Shown here: one piece after another, positions 33,975-42,016 of the stretch
Numbering within the stretch: position 1 is the stretch's first letter
Layout of the letters: each line of letters starts with the position of its first letter
Source: Lachnospiraceae bacterium
GTDB lineage: Bacteria; Bacillota_A; Clostridia; Lachnospirales; Lachnospiraceae
Reading direction: 5' to 3'
NCBI GenBank assembly: GCA_017522685.1
Contig: JAFWYN010000027.1
Location: 30,240 to 94,239 of the forward strand
DNA: 64,000 nucleotides
Translations under genes and position numbers: made by a program
The notes under the pieces: model-generated
What the model was told of the DNA's origin: nothing
What the model saw: the letters and a program-made list of their open reading frames with translations, nothing else
Databases searched by the model: none

Positions 33975-35003
33975 TTACTCTTTATCATAACGCCTCACAC
34001 AAAGCCACAAAATCACCAGCGACAAAAGACTTCCCACAGCCCCTAATGCTCTATCGTCCACCGGAAGTTCCAACCCCAGATACGTGGGCAAAAACCCAAG
34101 AAACAATCCAAAAGTCAACAAGCCAAAGGCAAAGCCCGTAAGCCCTTTTAACCTCCGCACCAGCATGTATAAGGTAATCGGCATGGTCATGTTGAACAGG
34201 AACAAGGCCAGCACCCCTGCCACCATATTCTCAGAAAACAGAAAGCACAGTGCCGAAAGCAAAAGGGATAACACTACTGTTCTGCGTATTCCTATCCCGG
34301 CTGCTGCAAAACCTCCTGCCACTTTGCCAAGCACCACCGCCAATACCGCTACTATACCTGCCAAAATCGTACGCTTCCATGAAAAGCCCACTGCCATACC
34401 TATGTAAGAACGCAGGATTACTACCGCAAGACAACCAATCAAAAGGAAAAGAGTTTTCTTTTCAGGACTCATCTCTGCCGCAATGGTAGCTATTTTCTTT
34501 TGTGTATTCATCCGCCGATAGCACCATACCAGGCAACCTACTGCCACCAGCCCAATGATGATTAATAGGGCTGGCATGGGGATTCCTTCCTCCTTTGCTA
34601 ACATCGTCCCCAGGTACAGTCCTAAGGCGCCCGGTGCCACAAACACGCCCAAGCCTCTGCCACGCCAACCCTTTGCCGCATCCTCATGAATGGTTCCTAC
34701 GCCACCGCCCAGGTGAAACAGGGCATTTCCAATCCCCAGTATGACCGGATGTGTTACCGCCCCTAAAAAGGTAAGCAACACCCCCACTAGGGCAAATCCA
34801 AAGGCCGGCCCGCATTTTCGCAGACACTTGCGCCGGTTCAAGCCATCCAAAACCACGCCCAAGGGCATCTGCAACGCAAAGGCACAGAAATTATAAAGCA
34901 ATATATTCAGGTACCAGTTCTCCCTGACAGAAAAGGTCCCAAACATGGCAAAGGCACACAGGCCATCTACCAGAAAATGTAAAATTGCATATGGCGCTAT
35001 CAT
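33975..35003 (-). CDS. Major facilitator-type transporter, short
   Basis: 342 aa, about ten to eleven predicted helices, somewhat shorter than typical MFS (about 400). LQMPLGVVLDGLNRRKCLRKCG is an MFS loop 2-3 signature (G-x-x-x-D-x-x-x-R-R-K). LFHLGGGVGTIHEDAAKG is close to the motif of fosmidomycin-resistance-type members. Substrate unknown. First gene of a three-gene operon. Upstream is the palindrome-rich spacer at 35041-35304. Confidence 0.72.
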   Translation of the reverse strand: MIAPYAILHFLVDGLCAFAMFGTFSVRENWYLNILLYNFCAFALQMPLGVVLDGLNRRKCLRKCGPAFGFALVGVLLTFLGAVTHPVILGIGNALFHLGGGVGTIHEDAAKGWRGRGLGVFVAPGALGLYLGTMLAKEEGIPMPALLIIIGLVAVGCLVWCYRRMNTQKKIATIAAEMSPEKKTLFLLIGCLAVVILRSYIGMAVGFSWKRTILAGIVAVLAVVLGKVAGGFAAAGIGIRRTVVLSLLLSALCFLFSENMVAGVLALFLFNMTMPITLYMLVRRLKGLTGFAFGLLTFGLFLGFLPTYLGLELPVDDRALGAVGSLLSLVILWLCVRRYDKE

Positions 35004-35040
35004 AGATTACCTCCATTTTGACCACTAAATATTTCGGCCT

Positions 35041-35304
35041 CAACACTTCTCTTTGGACATATACAAAATTATTATACATAAACCTCCAAAAAACGGTGGT
35101 TTTAAAGCTTTTTACGCATTTATGTAAGTGTTTTGGACATATGCAAAATAATCTGCTACATATGTCCATGATTTGCCACATTTTGTGGACATTTGGAACA
35201 CTTAATTTTCTATATATCCAATTTCCACTGCAAAGCCTTTAATTTGCACCAATTTAACGCAACTTTTGGACATGTAAGTATTCTTTTTTTGTATATGTCC
35301 AAAC
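35041..35304. repeat. Array of TTTGGACATAT-type motifs in both orientations
   Basis: Direct copies at 35052, 35131, 35184 (GTGGACATTTGG) and 35265 (TTTTGGACATGT), inverse copies at 35156 (CTACATATGTCCA), 35211 (TATATATCCAA) and 35291 (GTATATGTCCAAA). An ACCTCC..GGTGGT hairpin followed by TTTTAAAGCTTTTT resembles the core of the 29371 element. Suggests nested degenerate palindromic elements or a multi-site operator. Confidence 0.5.
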
Positions 35305-35316
35305 TCGGTATTTTCC

Positions 35317-36012
35317 CTACATCATTAGCACATCCTTCAGTTCATTTAAGTTACTCACCCTATACTGCTGTCCATACTCAAGCCCCTTGGCCTCTCTATC
35401 AATAAGAACCGATACCGCTCCTGCATTATTAGCACAGATAATATCCTTCTCTTCATCTCCGATATACATCACTTCCTGTACCAAGATGCCTAATTCTTTC
35501 GCTATCATCTGTAACCCTTTTGCATTTGGTTTCCTATAACCGATATCATTGGATGTGTATGGCAAATCAATATAGTCTATAATGCTTGAAATATCTTCTA
35601 ATGCATATTTGTTTTCCAATCCGTATGGTACATCAGATAATGTAGCAGTCTTCAAATTCTTCTCACGTAAGAATGTTAGAAACTCTACAACATCCCCATG
35701 TATATAGCAATCATTTCGAAAAAAGGAATAAAAAGCATCTTTACACCTTTGCAAATCTGAGGTTTCTTTGTTCCAGGAATCCAGTATCCTGCTCCAAATA
35801 TGGTCTGCTGTAACTTCCTTTTCTCTTGGATTAATTCGCGTATTATATTCACACAATACGCTAATTGCATCAGCATAATTTTCTTCAGTTAACTGATAGT
35901 CGCACATCTTTGTAACATTCTTCAATGCAGGTTCATAAAGACTTCTCCAGTTTAGTGGATTTTTGTAATGTACCAAGGTATGTCCGATATCAAATACAAC
36001 TGCTTTTATCAT
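35317..36012 (-). CDS. HAD-superfamily hydrolase
   Basis: 231 aa, HAD_2-like. Motif I is FDIGHTL, in which the second Asp of DxDxT is Gly, so classic phosphatase acid/base chemistry may be lacking. Motif II TLSD, motif III lysine in GYRKPNAKG, motif IV YIGDEEKDI. A helical cap spans residues ~20-95. Substrate unknown. It heads a run of small AT-rich genes; AGGAGAG precedes the ATG. Confidence 0.82.
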   Translation of the reverse strand: MIKAVVFDIGHTLVHYKNPLNWRSLYEPALKNVTKMCDYQLTEENYADAISVLCEYNTRINPREKEVTADHIWSRILDSWNKETSDLQRCKDAFYSFFRNDCYIHGDVVEFLTFLREKNLKTATLSDVPYGLENKYALEDISSIIDYIDLPYTSNDIGYRKPNAKGLQMIAKELGILVQEVMYIGDEEKDIICANNAGAVSVLIDREAKGLEYGQQYRVSNLNELKDVLMM

Positions 36013-36036
36013 ATTATCTCTCTCCTGATATTGGTC

Positions 36037-36615
36037 TCAATCAAACGCATTCCTCAACTCCTCATACGCATCTCTTATCCACTGATGAGGCATTAACAAC
36101 AAATTGTTTTCGAATTGATAATTTATGTAAAAATAACAAGCTTCATCTAACGATTCCACCACTTTACTTTTTAAAATATCATAATATGGCGGAACCCCTT
36201 TCTGATCCCATGAAATCTTATCTGCAATGAAAATAACCTTGTCATACACACTTGCATTTTTCTTTAAAGTTGTATGGCACTCAATAGCATCCAAAATATC
36301 CGAATCATTGATACCATAATCTTCTTGTGCAATGATCCTTGAAATTCTTTGATGTAGCAGAAAATGATATTTTTCTTCAGCCGCATCTATTTCCAAACCA
36401 CGCACTTTTGCAAGCTCATACATATCCTGCGGATACATTATTGCACTAATATCATGAAGCAATGCAGCAAGTTTCACCTTTATACTATCCAGATTATATA
36501 CTTCTGCTAACCATACTGCTGTATCTGCCACTTCTTCTACATGCCTTAGTGTGTTTTCCTTATGATTGCTTAAATATCTATTTCTGATCAAATCAATCAA
36601 GTCATAATTCTCCAA
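36037..36615 (-). CDS. YqeK-like HD-domain phosphohydrolase
   Basis: 192 aa, starts with TTG (MENYDLIDLI..., GAGGTG about 7 nt upstream). HD-domain metal ligands: His24-type TLRHVEEV, HD pair in AALLHDISAIM, later ECHTTL and the closing Asp in IFIADKISWDQKG. This matches the YqeK group, which hydrolyses Ap4A to ADP. HD ligands are complete. It is not next to nadD as usual for yqeK, so this may be a paralogue. Part of the AT-rich gene run. Confidence 0.8.
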   Translation of the reverse strand: MENYDLIDLIRNRYLSNHKENTLRHVEEVADTAVWLAEVYNLDSIKVKLAALLHDISAIMYPQDMYELAKVRGLEIDAAEEKYHFLLHQRISRIIAQEDYGINDSDILDAIECHTTLKKNASVYDKVIFIADKISWDQKGVPPYYDILKSKVVESLDEACYFYINYQFENNLLLMPHQWIRDAYEELRNAFD

Positions 36616-36673
36616 TAAATTTCACCTCACAGATTTCTCTTTCTTTTAAAAAAAACAAATTGAACTTACAAAA

Positions 36674-37279
36674 TCATATTTCAAAATCCGGAATAACACC
36701 ATTCTTTACACATCTGACAATATTCAACGCTTCCCCTTTTGCTCTTTCAATCCCCTCTGGTGAATTCATCCAATTATCACGATTTGTATTATTATCATTC
36801 GCCGGACACGGAACTACGTCTATATGTATTGGAAATAAATATCTTGCGATTGCCAAACTTCGCTTCATATGATATGTGGTTGTCACCAACAATACTTTTT
36901 TTACATTATTTAGCCAGAAAGTGCGTTGTAATTCCACCATGGCACAAAGTATGTTTTCAACAGTACTTTGTGAGGTTTTTTCTAAAATTATGTTTTCCTT
37001 AGGTATTCCTAATTCGATAACTCTTTTATACATATGGTCAGCTTCCATAAACTCTCCGTCCGGAAACTTTCTTAATGCACCACCACACAGCATTATTTTT
37101 TTTGCTCTCCCCGCATTATAAGCATTTATCGCTACGGGAACTCTGTACTTTGTTGCCTTTATGCTTCCTAAAACAATAATACAATCAACATTTTCCCCTG
37201 TATCTTCTAAACCTTCAAATAATAATCTATCTATTATTTCATCGGTTAAATCTTTCTCTGTTATTTTAGATACCCACAT
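36674..37279 (-). CDS. YdcF/DUF218 family protein
   Basis: 201 aa, ElyC/SanA/YdcF family. CIIVLGSIKATKYRVPVAINAYNAGRAKKIMLCGGALR is the N-terminal half of the fold; MEADHMYKRVIELGIPKENIILEKTSQSTVENI and VLLVTTTYHMKRSLAIARYLFP complete it. No signal peptide or membrane anchor, unlike envelope-acting members, so it is cytoplasmic. The family is linked to cell-envelope and SAM-binding functions without settled chemistry. Confidence 0.85.
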   Translation of the reverse strand: MWVSKITEKDLTDEIIDRLLFEGLEDTGENVDCIIVLGSIKATKYRVPVAINAYNAGRAKKIMLCGGALRKFPDGEFMEADHMYKRVIELGIPKENIILEKTSQSTVENILCAMVELQRTFWLNNVKKVLLVTTTYHMKRSLAIARYLFPIHIDVVPCPANDNNTNRDNWMNSPEGIERAKGEALNIVRCVKNGVIPDFEI

Positions 37280-37310
37280 TTTTTCTTCCTCTACAAATAA
37301 CTAAATGGAC

Positions 37311-38075
37311 TTAAATAACCTCTAGCAAAATTTTATAAAACTCTTCTTTTGCATATTTTTCCATAAAAGGACTGTGTCCACATTTTTCTAAAATGTACGT
37401 CTCACACTCCACACCGTTTTCTTGCAATGGTATGGTTATTCCTCTTGCCGGATGCGGATCAGTTTCGCCTTGTATCAATACTATTTTGTTCTTAATATGT
37501 TTAAACGAGGATAATAATTTTCCATTAGTTCTTAATTTAGCTGCTTCCTCCCATATTATATTATGCATTTGGCTATCTGTCTTATCTGCTCTGTGCATTT
37601 CCCTATTTTCAAGACAATAGTTATCTGATTTTTCAAATACTTTCGGAATTTTTGCCATGTCCTCATCGGTAGCCTGATTGTTAATCAATCTTTGAAATAT
37701 GGCACTATCTTCTTCCGACAGGTTTTCAAATCTACGAGTGCCTATTTCCGCAACGTATTTATCTTCAAGTGGAGCACTACCAACTAAAATAATACATTCA
37801 ATTAGCTCAGGGTATTTTTCTGCAAAAAGGGCAACTAACCATGCACCCCATGAATGCCCAATTAATGATACTTTTTCGTTACAGTTATCACTAATCTGTC
37901 TATACAATTCATCTATCAACTCTTCAATTGAATACTTTGATTGTATCGCTTCCACAACACCAATCTGTGATAAAGCATTCAATTCTTGCGCAAATCCTTT
38001 TAGTGACCCTATTGCCCCGGGGCCACCATGCACTAAAACAATTTTATAAGGTGCTTTGCCATATAAACGTACCAT
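37311..38075 (-). CDS. Alpha/beta hydrolase
   Basis: 254 aa, proline iminopeptidase-like esterase/peptidase fold. VHGGPGAIGSLKG gives the oxyanion-hole HGGPG motif, nucleophile Ser in GHSWGAW, Asp in GETDPHPA, His in CGHSPFMEKYA. All catalytic residues are present. Substrate not predictable. Lies in the AT-rich small-enzyme run, 31 bp before the DUF218 gene. Confidence 0.85.
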   Translation of the reverse strand: MVRLYGKAPYKIVLVHGGPGAIGSLKGFAQELNALSQIGVVEAIQSKYSIEELIDELYRQISDNCNEKVSLIGHSWGAWLVALFAEKYPELIECIILVGSAPLEDKYVAEIGTRRFENLSEEDSAIFQRLINNQATDEDMAKIPKVFEKSDNYCLENREMHRADKTDSQMHNIIWEEAAKLRTNGKLLSSFKHIKNKIVLIQGETDPHPARGITIPLQENGVECETYILEKCGHSPFMEKYAKEEFYKILLEVI

Positions 38076-38191
38076 TTATATTTTCCTCTCTATGTACTTT
38101 GTCATTCCCAGACTTTTTGAAAATCCAAACTTCTCATAAAATGTGTACCAATACCTTGTCCTTGAAATTGTAGCTAACGTATTATCAACTC

Positions 38192-38635
38192 TTATAATTC
38201 TAATATGTAATAGTATACATCTACCGGTTCATTAGAAACATTTCCTTGAACATTACCTAATGTTTTTACATAACGGAAGCCAAATTTTTCAGCAATATGC
38301 TGACTCCGTTTATCTTCTGCCGTGCATCCCCAGGACAGCTTTTTTGTTATATCGCTTACATTTTGAATAACACATTTTAATGCTTCTGACATGATTCCTC
38401 TGTTATGATATTGCTCAAGTAATGTAATTCCTACATTTCTAGCATCAGGATTGTTATCTGCATCTTCATTTAAGCCGATTGACCCAATCACCAGACCGTT
38501 TTCTTTTAAAACTATCGCATAGTTGTTACGAACGGACATTAAATATCGGATACCATTTTCATCATACACACCGCACCCAATATCTTTAAGCACCCAATCG
38601 CGTAATATTAGTCTATCTGTTTCCAAGGTTTTCAT
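38192..38635 (-). CDS. GNAT-family N-acetyltransferase
   Basis: 147 aa, RimJ/RimL-like GNAT. LETDRLILRDWVLKD is the N-terminal signature; NGLVIGSIGLNEDADN forms the central strands; VGITLLEQYHNRGIMSEALK is the acetyl-CoA loop (Q/R-x-x-G-x-A type); AEKFGFRYVKTLG near the end. Slightly short, with part of the N-terminal strand region (residues ~18-30) reduced. Substrate unknown. Confidence 0.82.
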   Translation of the reverse strand: MKTLETDRLILRDWVLKDIGCGVYDENGIRYLMSVRNNYAIVLKENGLVIGSIGLNEDADNNPDARNVGITLLEQYHNRGIMSEALKCVIQNVSDITKKLSWGCTAEDKRSQHIAEKFGFRYVKTLGNVQGNVSNEPVDVYYYILEL

Positions 38636-38670
38636 GGTAAATAAATACCTCCTCTTCCTCTACTTTAAAT

Positions 38671-38994
38671 CTAAACACCCCTGGATTTCAAATAGTTATC
38701 CTCATCTTCTCGTGCCTCAACAAACGCCTTTTCTAAATCAATATTGTAATGCATCGCCAGTCTCATGACCTGTGCTATTACATCAGCCATTTCATTTCCC
38801 AGGCGTTCATCCACATCTGTCACTTCACCGGTCAACGCATAATATTTTTCCTTTATCATAACCTGCTTTGCTAATTCACCAACCTGCTTGGAAAGCTCTA
38901 TCATTGCTCCCTCAGCCTTCCATTCCTGCAGCTCGATTTTAGAAAATCTCTGCACTATTTTCTCATACATATTCTGCATTTCTGTAAAAGTCAT
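38671..38994 (-). CDS. MazG-like nucleotide pyrophosphohydrolase
   Basis: 107 aa, all-alpha NTP pyrophosphatase type. IELSKQVGELAKQVMIKE and DERLGNEMADVIAQVMRLAMHYNIDLEKAFVEAREDEDNY resemble the MazG EExxD...E/D ligand helices. In the first helix the usual EExxE appears as QVGELAK, so one ligand may differ. AAGGAGG lies 7 nt before the ATG and a TG-extended TATAAT lies about 45 nt upstream. Probably a housecleaning enzyme. Confidence 0.75.
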   Translation of the reverse strand: MTFTEMQNMYEKIVQRFSKIELQEWKAEGAMIELSKQVGELAKQVMIKEKYYALTGEVTDVDERLGNEMADVIAQVMRLAMHYNIDLEKAFVEAREDEDNYLKSRGV

Positions 38995-39039
38995 ATCTAT
39001 TTACCTCCTTCATCACCAACACCCTTTTCATTATACCAA

Positions 39040-39071
39040 GAACACTCCCGAATATCCAGTCGAGAGTGTTC
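39040..39071 (-). terminator. Hairpin after the Rpn-family gene
   Basis: GAACACTC and GAGTGTTC enclose about 16 nt, 39 nt downstream of the stop at 39110. A TG-extended -10 (GGTATAAT on the minus strand) follows directly and may start the MazG-like gene. Confidence 0.5.
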
Positions 39072-39109
39072 CTTGCTTACCAATAAATATATCAATTTCC
39101 CTTTACTCA

Positions 39110-40186
39110 TTACCGGCTTTGATTACTTTTTTCAAACCATTCCTTCGCCAGTTCCCGATTCATTTCATACTCCTCAGCCAACTTATTTACTACCTCCTCC
39201 TGAGACAGTCCAAATTCCCGGCAAGTATCAATGAAAATCTTAATACCTCTTTCTTTTTCTATCTTTGTCTGCTTTTGCGCCTTATCCGCTCTTTTCTCTG
39301 CCTTATCTGCTCTTTCCCGCTGTTCGGCAGTATTCCTTCTTTCCGCTTGTATATCCATATGTTCCATATTTTCAAATAGCTCGCCCATCTTCTTTTCCCT
39401 CACCTTCTCTACAAGCTCTTCCGCCTCATCCAAGGGGACATTTTCTTTCAGTAAAAGAACAAATAACACATCCGCTATAATCTTCAGTACATGTGGTGGC
39501 GTATCTTTCAATATCTCCTCAAGCTTAACAGCCGGTATCTCCCTCAATGCTGCAATGTCTTCCTTGGTCTGCACCTTGTTAATAAGCATTAACAGGGACA
39601 TCTCATTGCCCTTTTCCAAAAGTTCTTCATTGGAAAACTTACGTATTGGAACTAAGTAATACCGAAAATCCGGTACATATTCACCGAACATTTCTCCAAG
39701 CAAAATTTTATCCCTAAAATGTACAGGTGCAGTCCAGCTTTCTTCGCTTCCCTCATAATAAACTATGGGGAGAATCATGGGATACTTAAAATCTTTGGTC
39801 TTACTGATTCCCTTACGCTTTTTCTCTTCCTCTTTTGCATAATCTTCCCATATATACACCATATACCGAAATATCTGCATACTAATATTATATTCGGGTT
39901 TTGTTTTATGTTCAATCAGAGAAATAAGAAAAAAAGGATTATATCCCTTTACCTTAATTTTCTTAACCCTATCTGCATTTCTTTCCTCCGCAATTAGTGG
40001 TACGTACTGTGAAGATACATCCTCAATATCTTCCGGTTGTACCTCCTTCATATATGGCAAATCCACAAAATCCCGACAAAATTGTGCGCACAAAATAGGG
40101 TCATCAAACATTACTTTTCCACCACTATCTCTTGTGTGTGAATTCGTAATAAAATCTTTAGGTTCCTTAACATCATTTTTTCGCAT
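39110..40186 (-). CDS. Rpn-family PD-(D/E)XK nuclease/transposase-like protein
   Basis: 358 aa, Rpn (recombination-promoting nuclease, PDDEXK) family, common and often multi-copy in Lachnospiraceae. Residues ~5-200 hold the nuclease fold: FDDPILCAQFCRDFVDLP, EERNADRVKKIKV, FFLISLIEHKTKPEYNISMQIFRYMVYIWEDY (E-H-K core) and ILPIVYYEGSEESWTAP. The C-terminal ~90 residues are a charged coiled coil with Ala/Glu/Arg/Lys repeats (RADKAEKRADKAQKQ). The start at 40186 is set by AAAGGAG 4 nt upstream. Acts in RecA-independent DNA transfer in E. coli; here function is inferred. Confidence 0.82.
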   Translation of the reverse strand: MRKNDVKEPKDFITNSHTRDSGGKVMFDDPILCAQFCRDFVDLPYMKEVQPEDIEDVSSQYVPLIAEERNADRVKKIKVKGYNPFFLISLIEHKTKPEYNISMQIFRYMVYIWEDYAKEEEKKRKGISKTKDFKYPMILPIVYYEGSEESWTAPVHFRDKILLGEMFGEYVPDFRYYLVPIRKFSNEELLEKGNEMSLLMLINKVQTKEDIAALREIPAVKLEEILKDTPPHVLKIIADVLFVLLLKENVPLDEAEELVEKVREKKMGELFENMEHMDIQAERRNTAEQRERADKAEKRADKAQKQTKIEKERGIKIFIDTCREFGLSQEEVVNKLAEEYEMNRELAKEWFEKSNQSR

Positions 40187-40265
40187 ACTGCTCCTTTCTC
40201 GTGGTCGATTAGACCAAATCATGTACGCATTCTCCATTCTGTACACTTTTCTCCCGTGAAAGGTC

Positions 40266-40278
40266 GGACGAATCGTCC
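40266..40278. promoter_or_regulatory. Palindrome upstream of the Rpn-family gene
   Basis: GGACGA-A-TCGTCC, a 13-bp palindrome in the 5' region of the nuclease gene. Candidate operator or self-recognised site; nothing else supports it. Confidence 0.3.
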
Positions 40279-40321
40279 TGATGATAAGATAGTTGGATTT
40301 ATATAAGAATTATTAAACTTA

Positions 40322-40362
40322 AAATAACAGAATGTTGTCTTTTTGTCAACATTCTGTTATTT
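40322..40362 (-). terminator. Long terminator hairpin after the lipoprotein gene
   Basis: AAATAACAGAATGTTG (40322-40337) and CAACATTCTGTTATTT (40347-40362) form a perfect 16-bp stem with a 9-nt loop, just after the stop at 40365. Confidence 0.8.
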
Positions 40363-40364
40363 CA

Positions 40365-42002
40365 TTAATCTTCCCTATCCCAAACCTTTTCAAAATATGC
40401 ATTTGCATCAATCACTTCATCATTTGTACTATACAATGCAGCATCCTCATTAATATCCAGTGATAGCAGCAACACGGATTCTTCTAAAAATGAGGCCATA
40501 TTAGTGCTAAACTCACCAATCACATCTTCTCTATGTACCAGCTCGTCCCAATCTGCATGGCTTTCCTTATCAACAGAGAATTTTACCTTAGACTGTTCTT
40601 CCACTACTATTCCATTCTTGCTGTCCACATAAAAAGCTGCAAACCGATAAGCTGCTTCTCCCTGTCCTTCGCTTATTTCTGCCACCAACAAATAGGTTTC
40701 TCCATTCACTACGGACATACAAATAGTTCCATTTCCCATGTGGGACATATGGTAATTGCGACTGATAAAAACAGGCTTCTCTTCATAATTTCCATCCGCC
40801 CTGCCTTTAAACACCTTAACATAACATCCCTCAGAATTAGTGCTTGTTACGGTCTCTACACTCGGTGATTCCTCCACAGAATAGCCTACCACCTGAATCA
40901 AATCATCACATCCATCATGGGTCAAATCTTCCGTAAACTCAGAAATTAAAACTTCCTCTCCAGTCGGATACACACTTGAAAAATACACGCCTTCTTCACC
41001 GATTTGTCCAATCCAATCAGCATCCGTTTTTTCCGGCTTAAACTCCATATCCAATATCTTTATCTTGCCATTCGCATCATAGTTAAAATACACATCCACA
41101 TTACCATAATAATCATATTTTCCGCTTGGACCGCCTAAACCATGCTGTGCTATCAGACAATTTTCACCATTATAAGTTCCTGACTGAATTTCCCAGATAC
41201 CCCAAGGTACTGGTTCACCTACCACATCCCCCACTTCATACCGGCCATCCGCAAAGACTTCGTAGGCATTATTTCCAATCTCCAGTTCTTCCTTCATTTG
41301 CTCATAATGTGCGGTAGCATCAAAAGGAATTTCTCCTTCCCAGCCTTCACAACGGATAGAGAAGCCGAAATCCTTTTTATCCATAACAACGGTTATTGGA
41401 AATGCATTGGATAACATATTACCTTCCTCATGATACATCTCCAGCATTTGCCAGCCATCCTCTGTCTTCCCTAATACAAACCATTCAGCCAAAGGCATGG
41501 AATTGACTGCAGGATAGAATGAAACAAATATTTCCTCCTGACCATCCCCATTCAAATCCAAATAAGCCTTATCACCCACACCGGTAATCCAAAGCTCCTC
41601 CGTATACTGATACACGGGCTCATCATTCACATACATGGTTATCCTGCCGTTAACCACATTTTGCCCCGAGAAGTCTCCTCTTTCCAGCAAAATATACTCC
41701 TCGGTACCATCACCGTCCAGATCTCCCCAAGGAATCTTCTCACTCCATTCGTCACTTGGCTCCGCTACAGGTTCCTCTGTGGGTTCAGGAGTTGCAGACA
41801 CTTCAGGTATAATCTCCTCGCTCTCGCCAGGCTGAGTTTCTTCATTGGCTGTACCCGTACTTATGGTAGCATTATTACCTTCTGCAGCTTCCTCTTTTTC
41901 ACGGTTACAAGCAGTGAAGCTTAATACTACAATAATTGATAACATGAAACATAAGTACTTCTTCATTGTTTTTAACATCTTTATTCTTCCCATAATCACC
42001 AA
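40365..42002 (-). CDS. Lipoprotein with FG-GAP/EF-hand-like calcium loops
   Basis: About 530-545 aa; the exact start among several close ATGs (42002 to 41966) is uncertain. Lipobox VVLSFTAC, then a Thr/Glu/Pro-rich linker. The body contains WGDLDGDGTEEYILLERGD and YLDLNGDGQEEIFVSFYP, DxDxDG calcium loops typical of FG-GAP/VCBS or dockerin-like folds, and a second similar half from about residue 310 (LTHDGCDDLIQVVGYS). No catalytic motif. It follows the propeller lipoprotein at 42017 by 14 bp, so the two are one operon. Confidence 0.75.
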   Translation of the reverse strand: MVIMGRIKMLKTMKKYLCFMLSIIVVLSFTACNREKEEAAEGNNATISTGTANEETQPGESEEIIPEVSATPEPTEEPVAEPSDEWSEKIPWGDLDGDGTEEYILLERGDFSGQNVVNGRITMYVNDEPVYQYTEELWITGVGDKAYLDLNGDGQEEIFVSFYPAVNSMPLAEWFVLGKTEDGWQMLEMYHEEGNMLSNAFPITVVMDKKDFGFSIRCEGWEGEIPFDATAHYEQMKEELEIGNNAYEVFADGRYEVGDVVGEPVPWGIWEIQSGTYNGENCLIAQHGLGGPSGKYDYYGNVDVYFNYDANGKIKILDMEFKPEKTDADWIGQIGEEGVYFSSVYPTGEEVLISEFTEDLTHDGCDDLIQVVGYSVEESPSVETVTSTNSEGCYVKVFKGRADGNYEEKPVFISRNYHMSHMGNGTICMSVVNGETYLLVAEISEGQGEAAYRFAAFYVDSKNGIVVEEQSKVKFSVDKESHADWDELVHREDVIGEFSTNMASFLEESVLLLSLDINEDAALYSTNDEVIDANAYFEKVWDRED

Positions 42003-42016
42003 TAAAACCTGCCACC

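Noticed and set aside
35004..35316. CRISPR array
   Set aside because: The repeated TTTGGACATAT motifs are short, irregularly spaced and in both orientations, and no cas genes are near.
39110..40186. Complete insertion sequence around the Rpn-family gene
   Set aside because: No terminal inverted repeats or target duplications were visible; Rpn proteins are usually not within classical IS elements.
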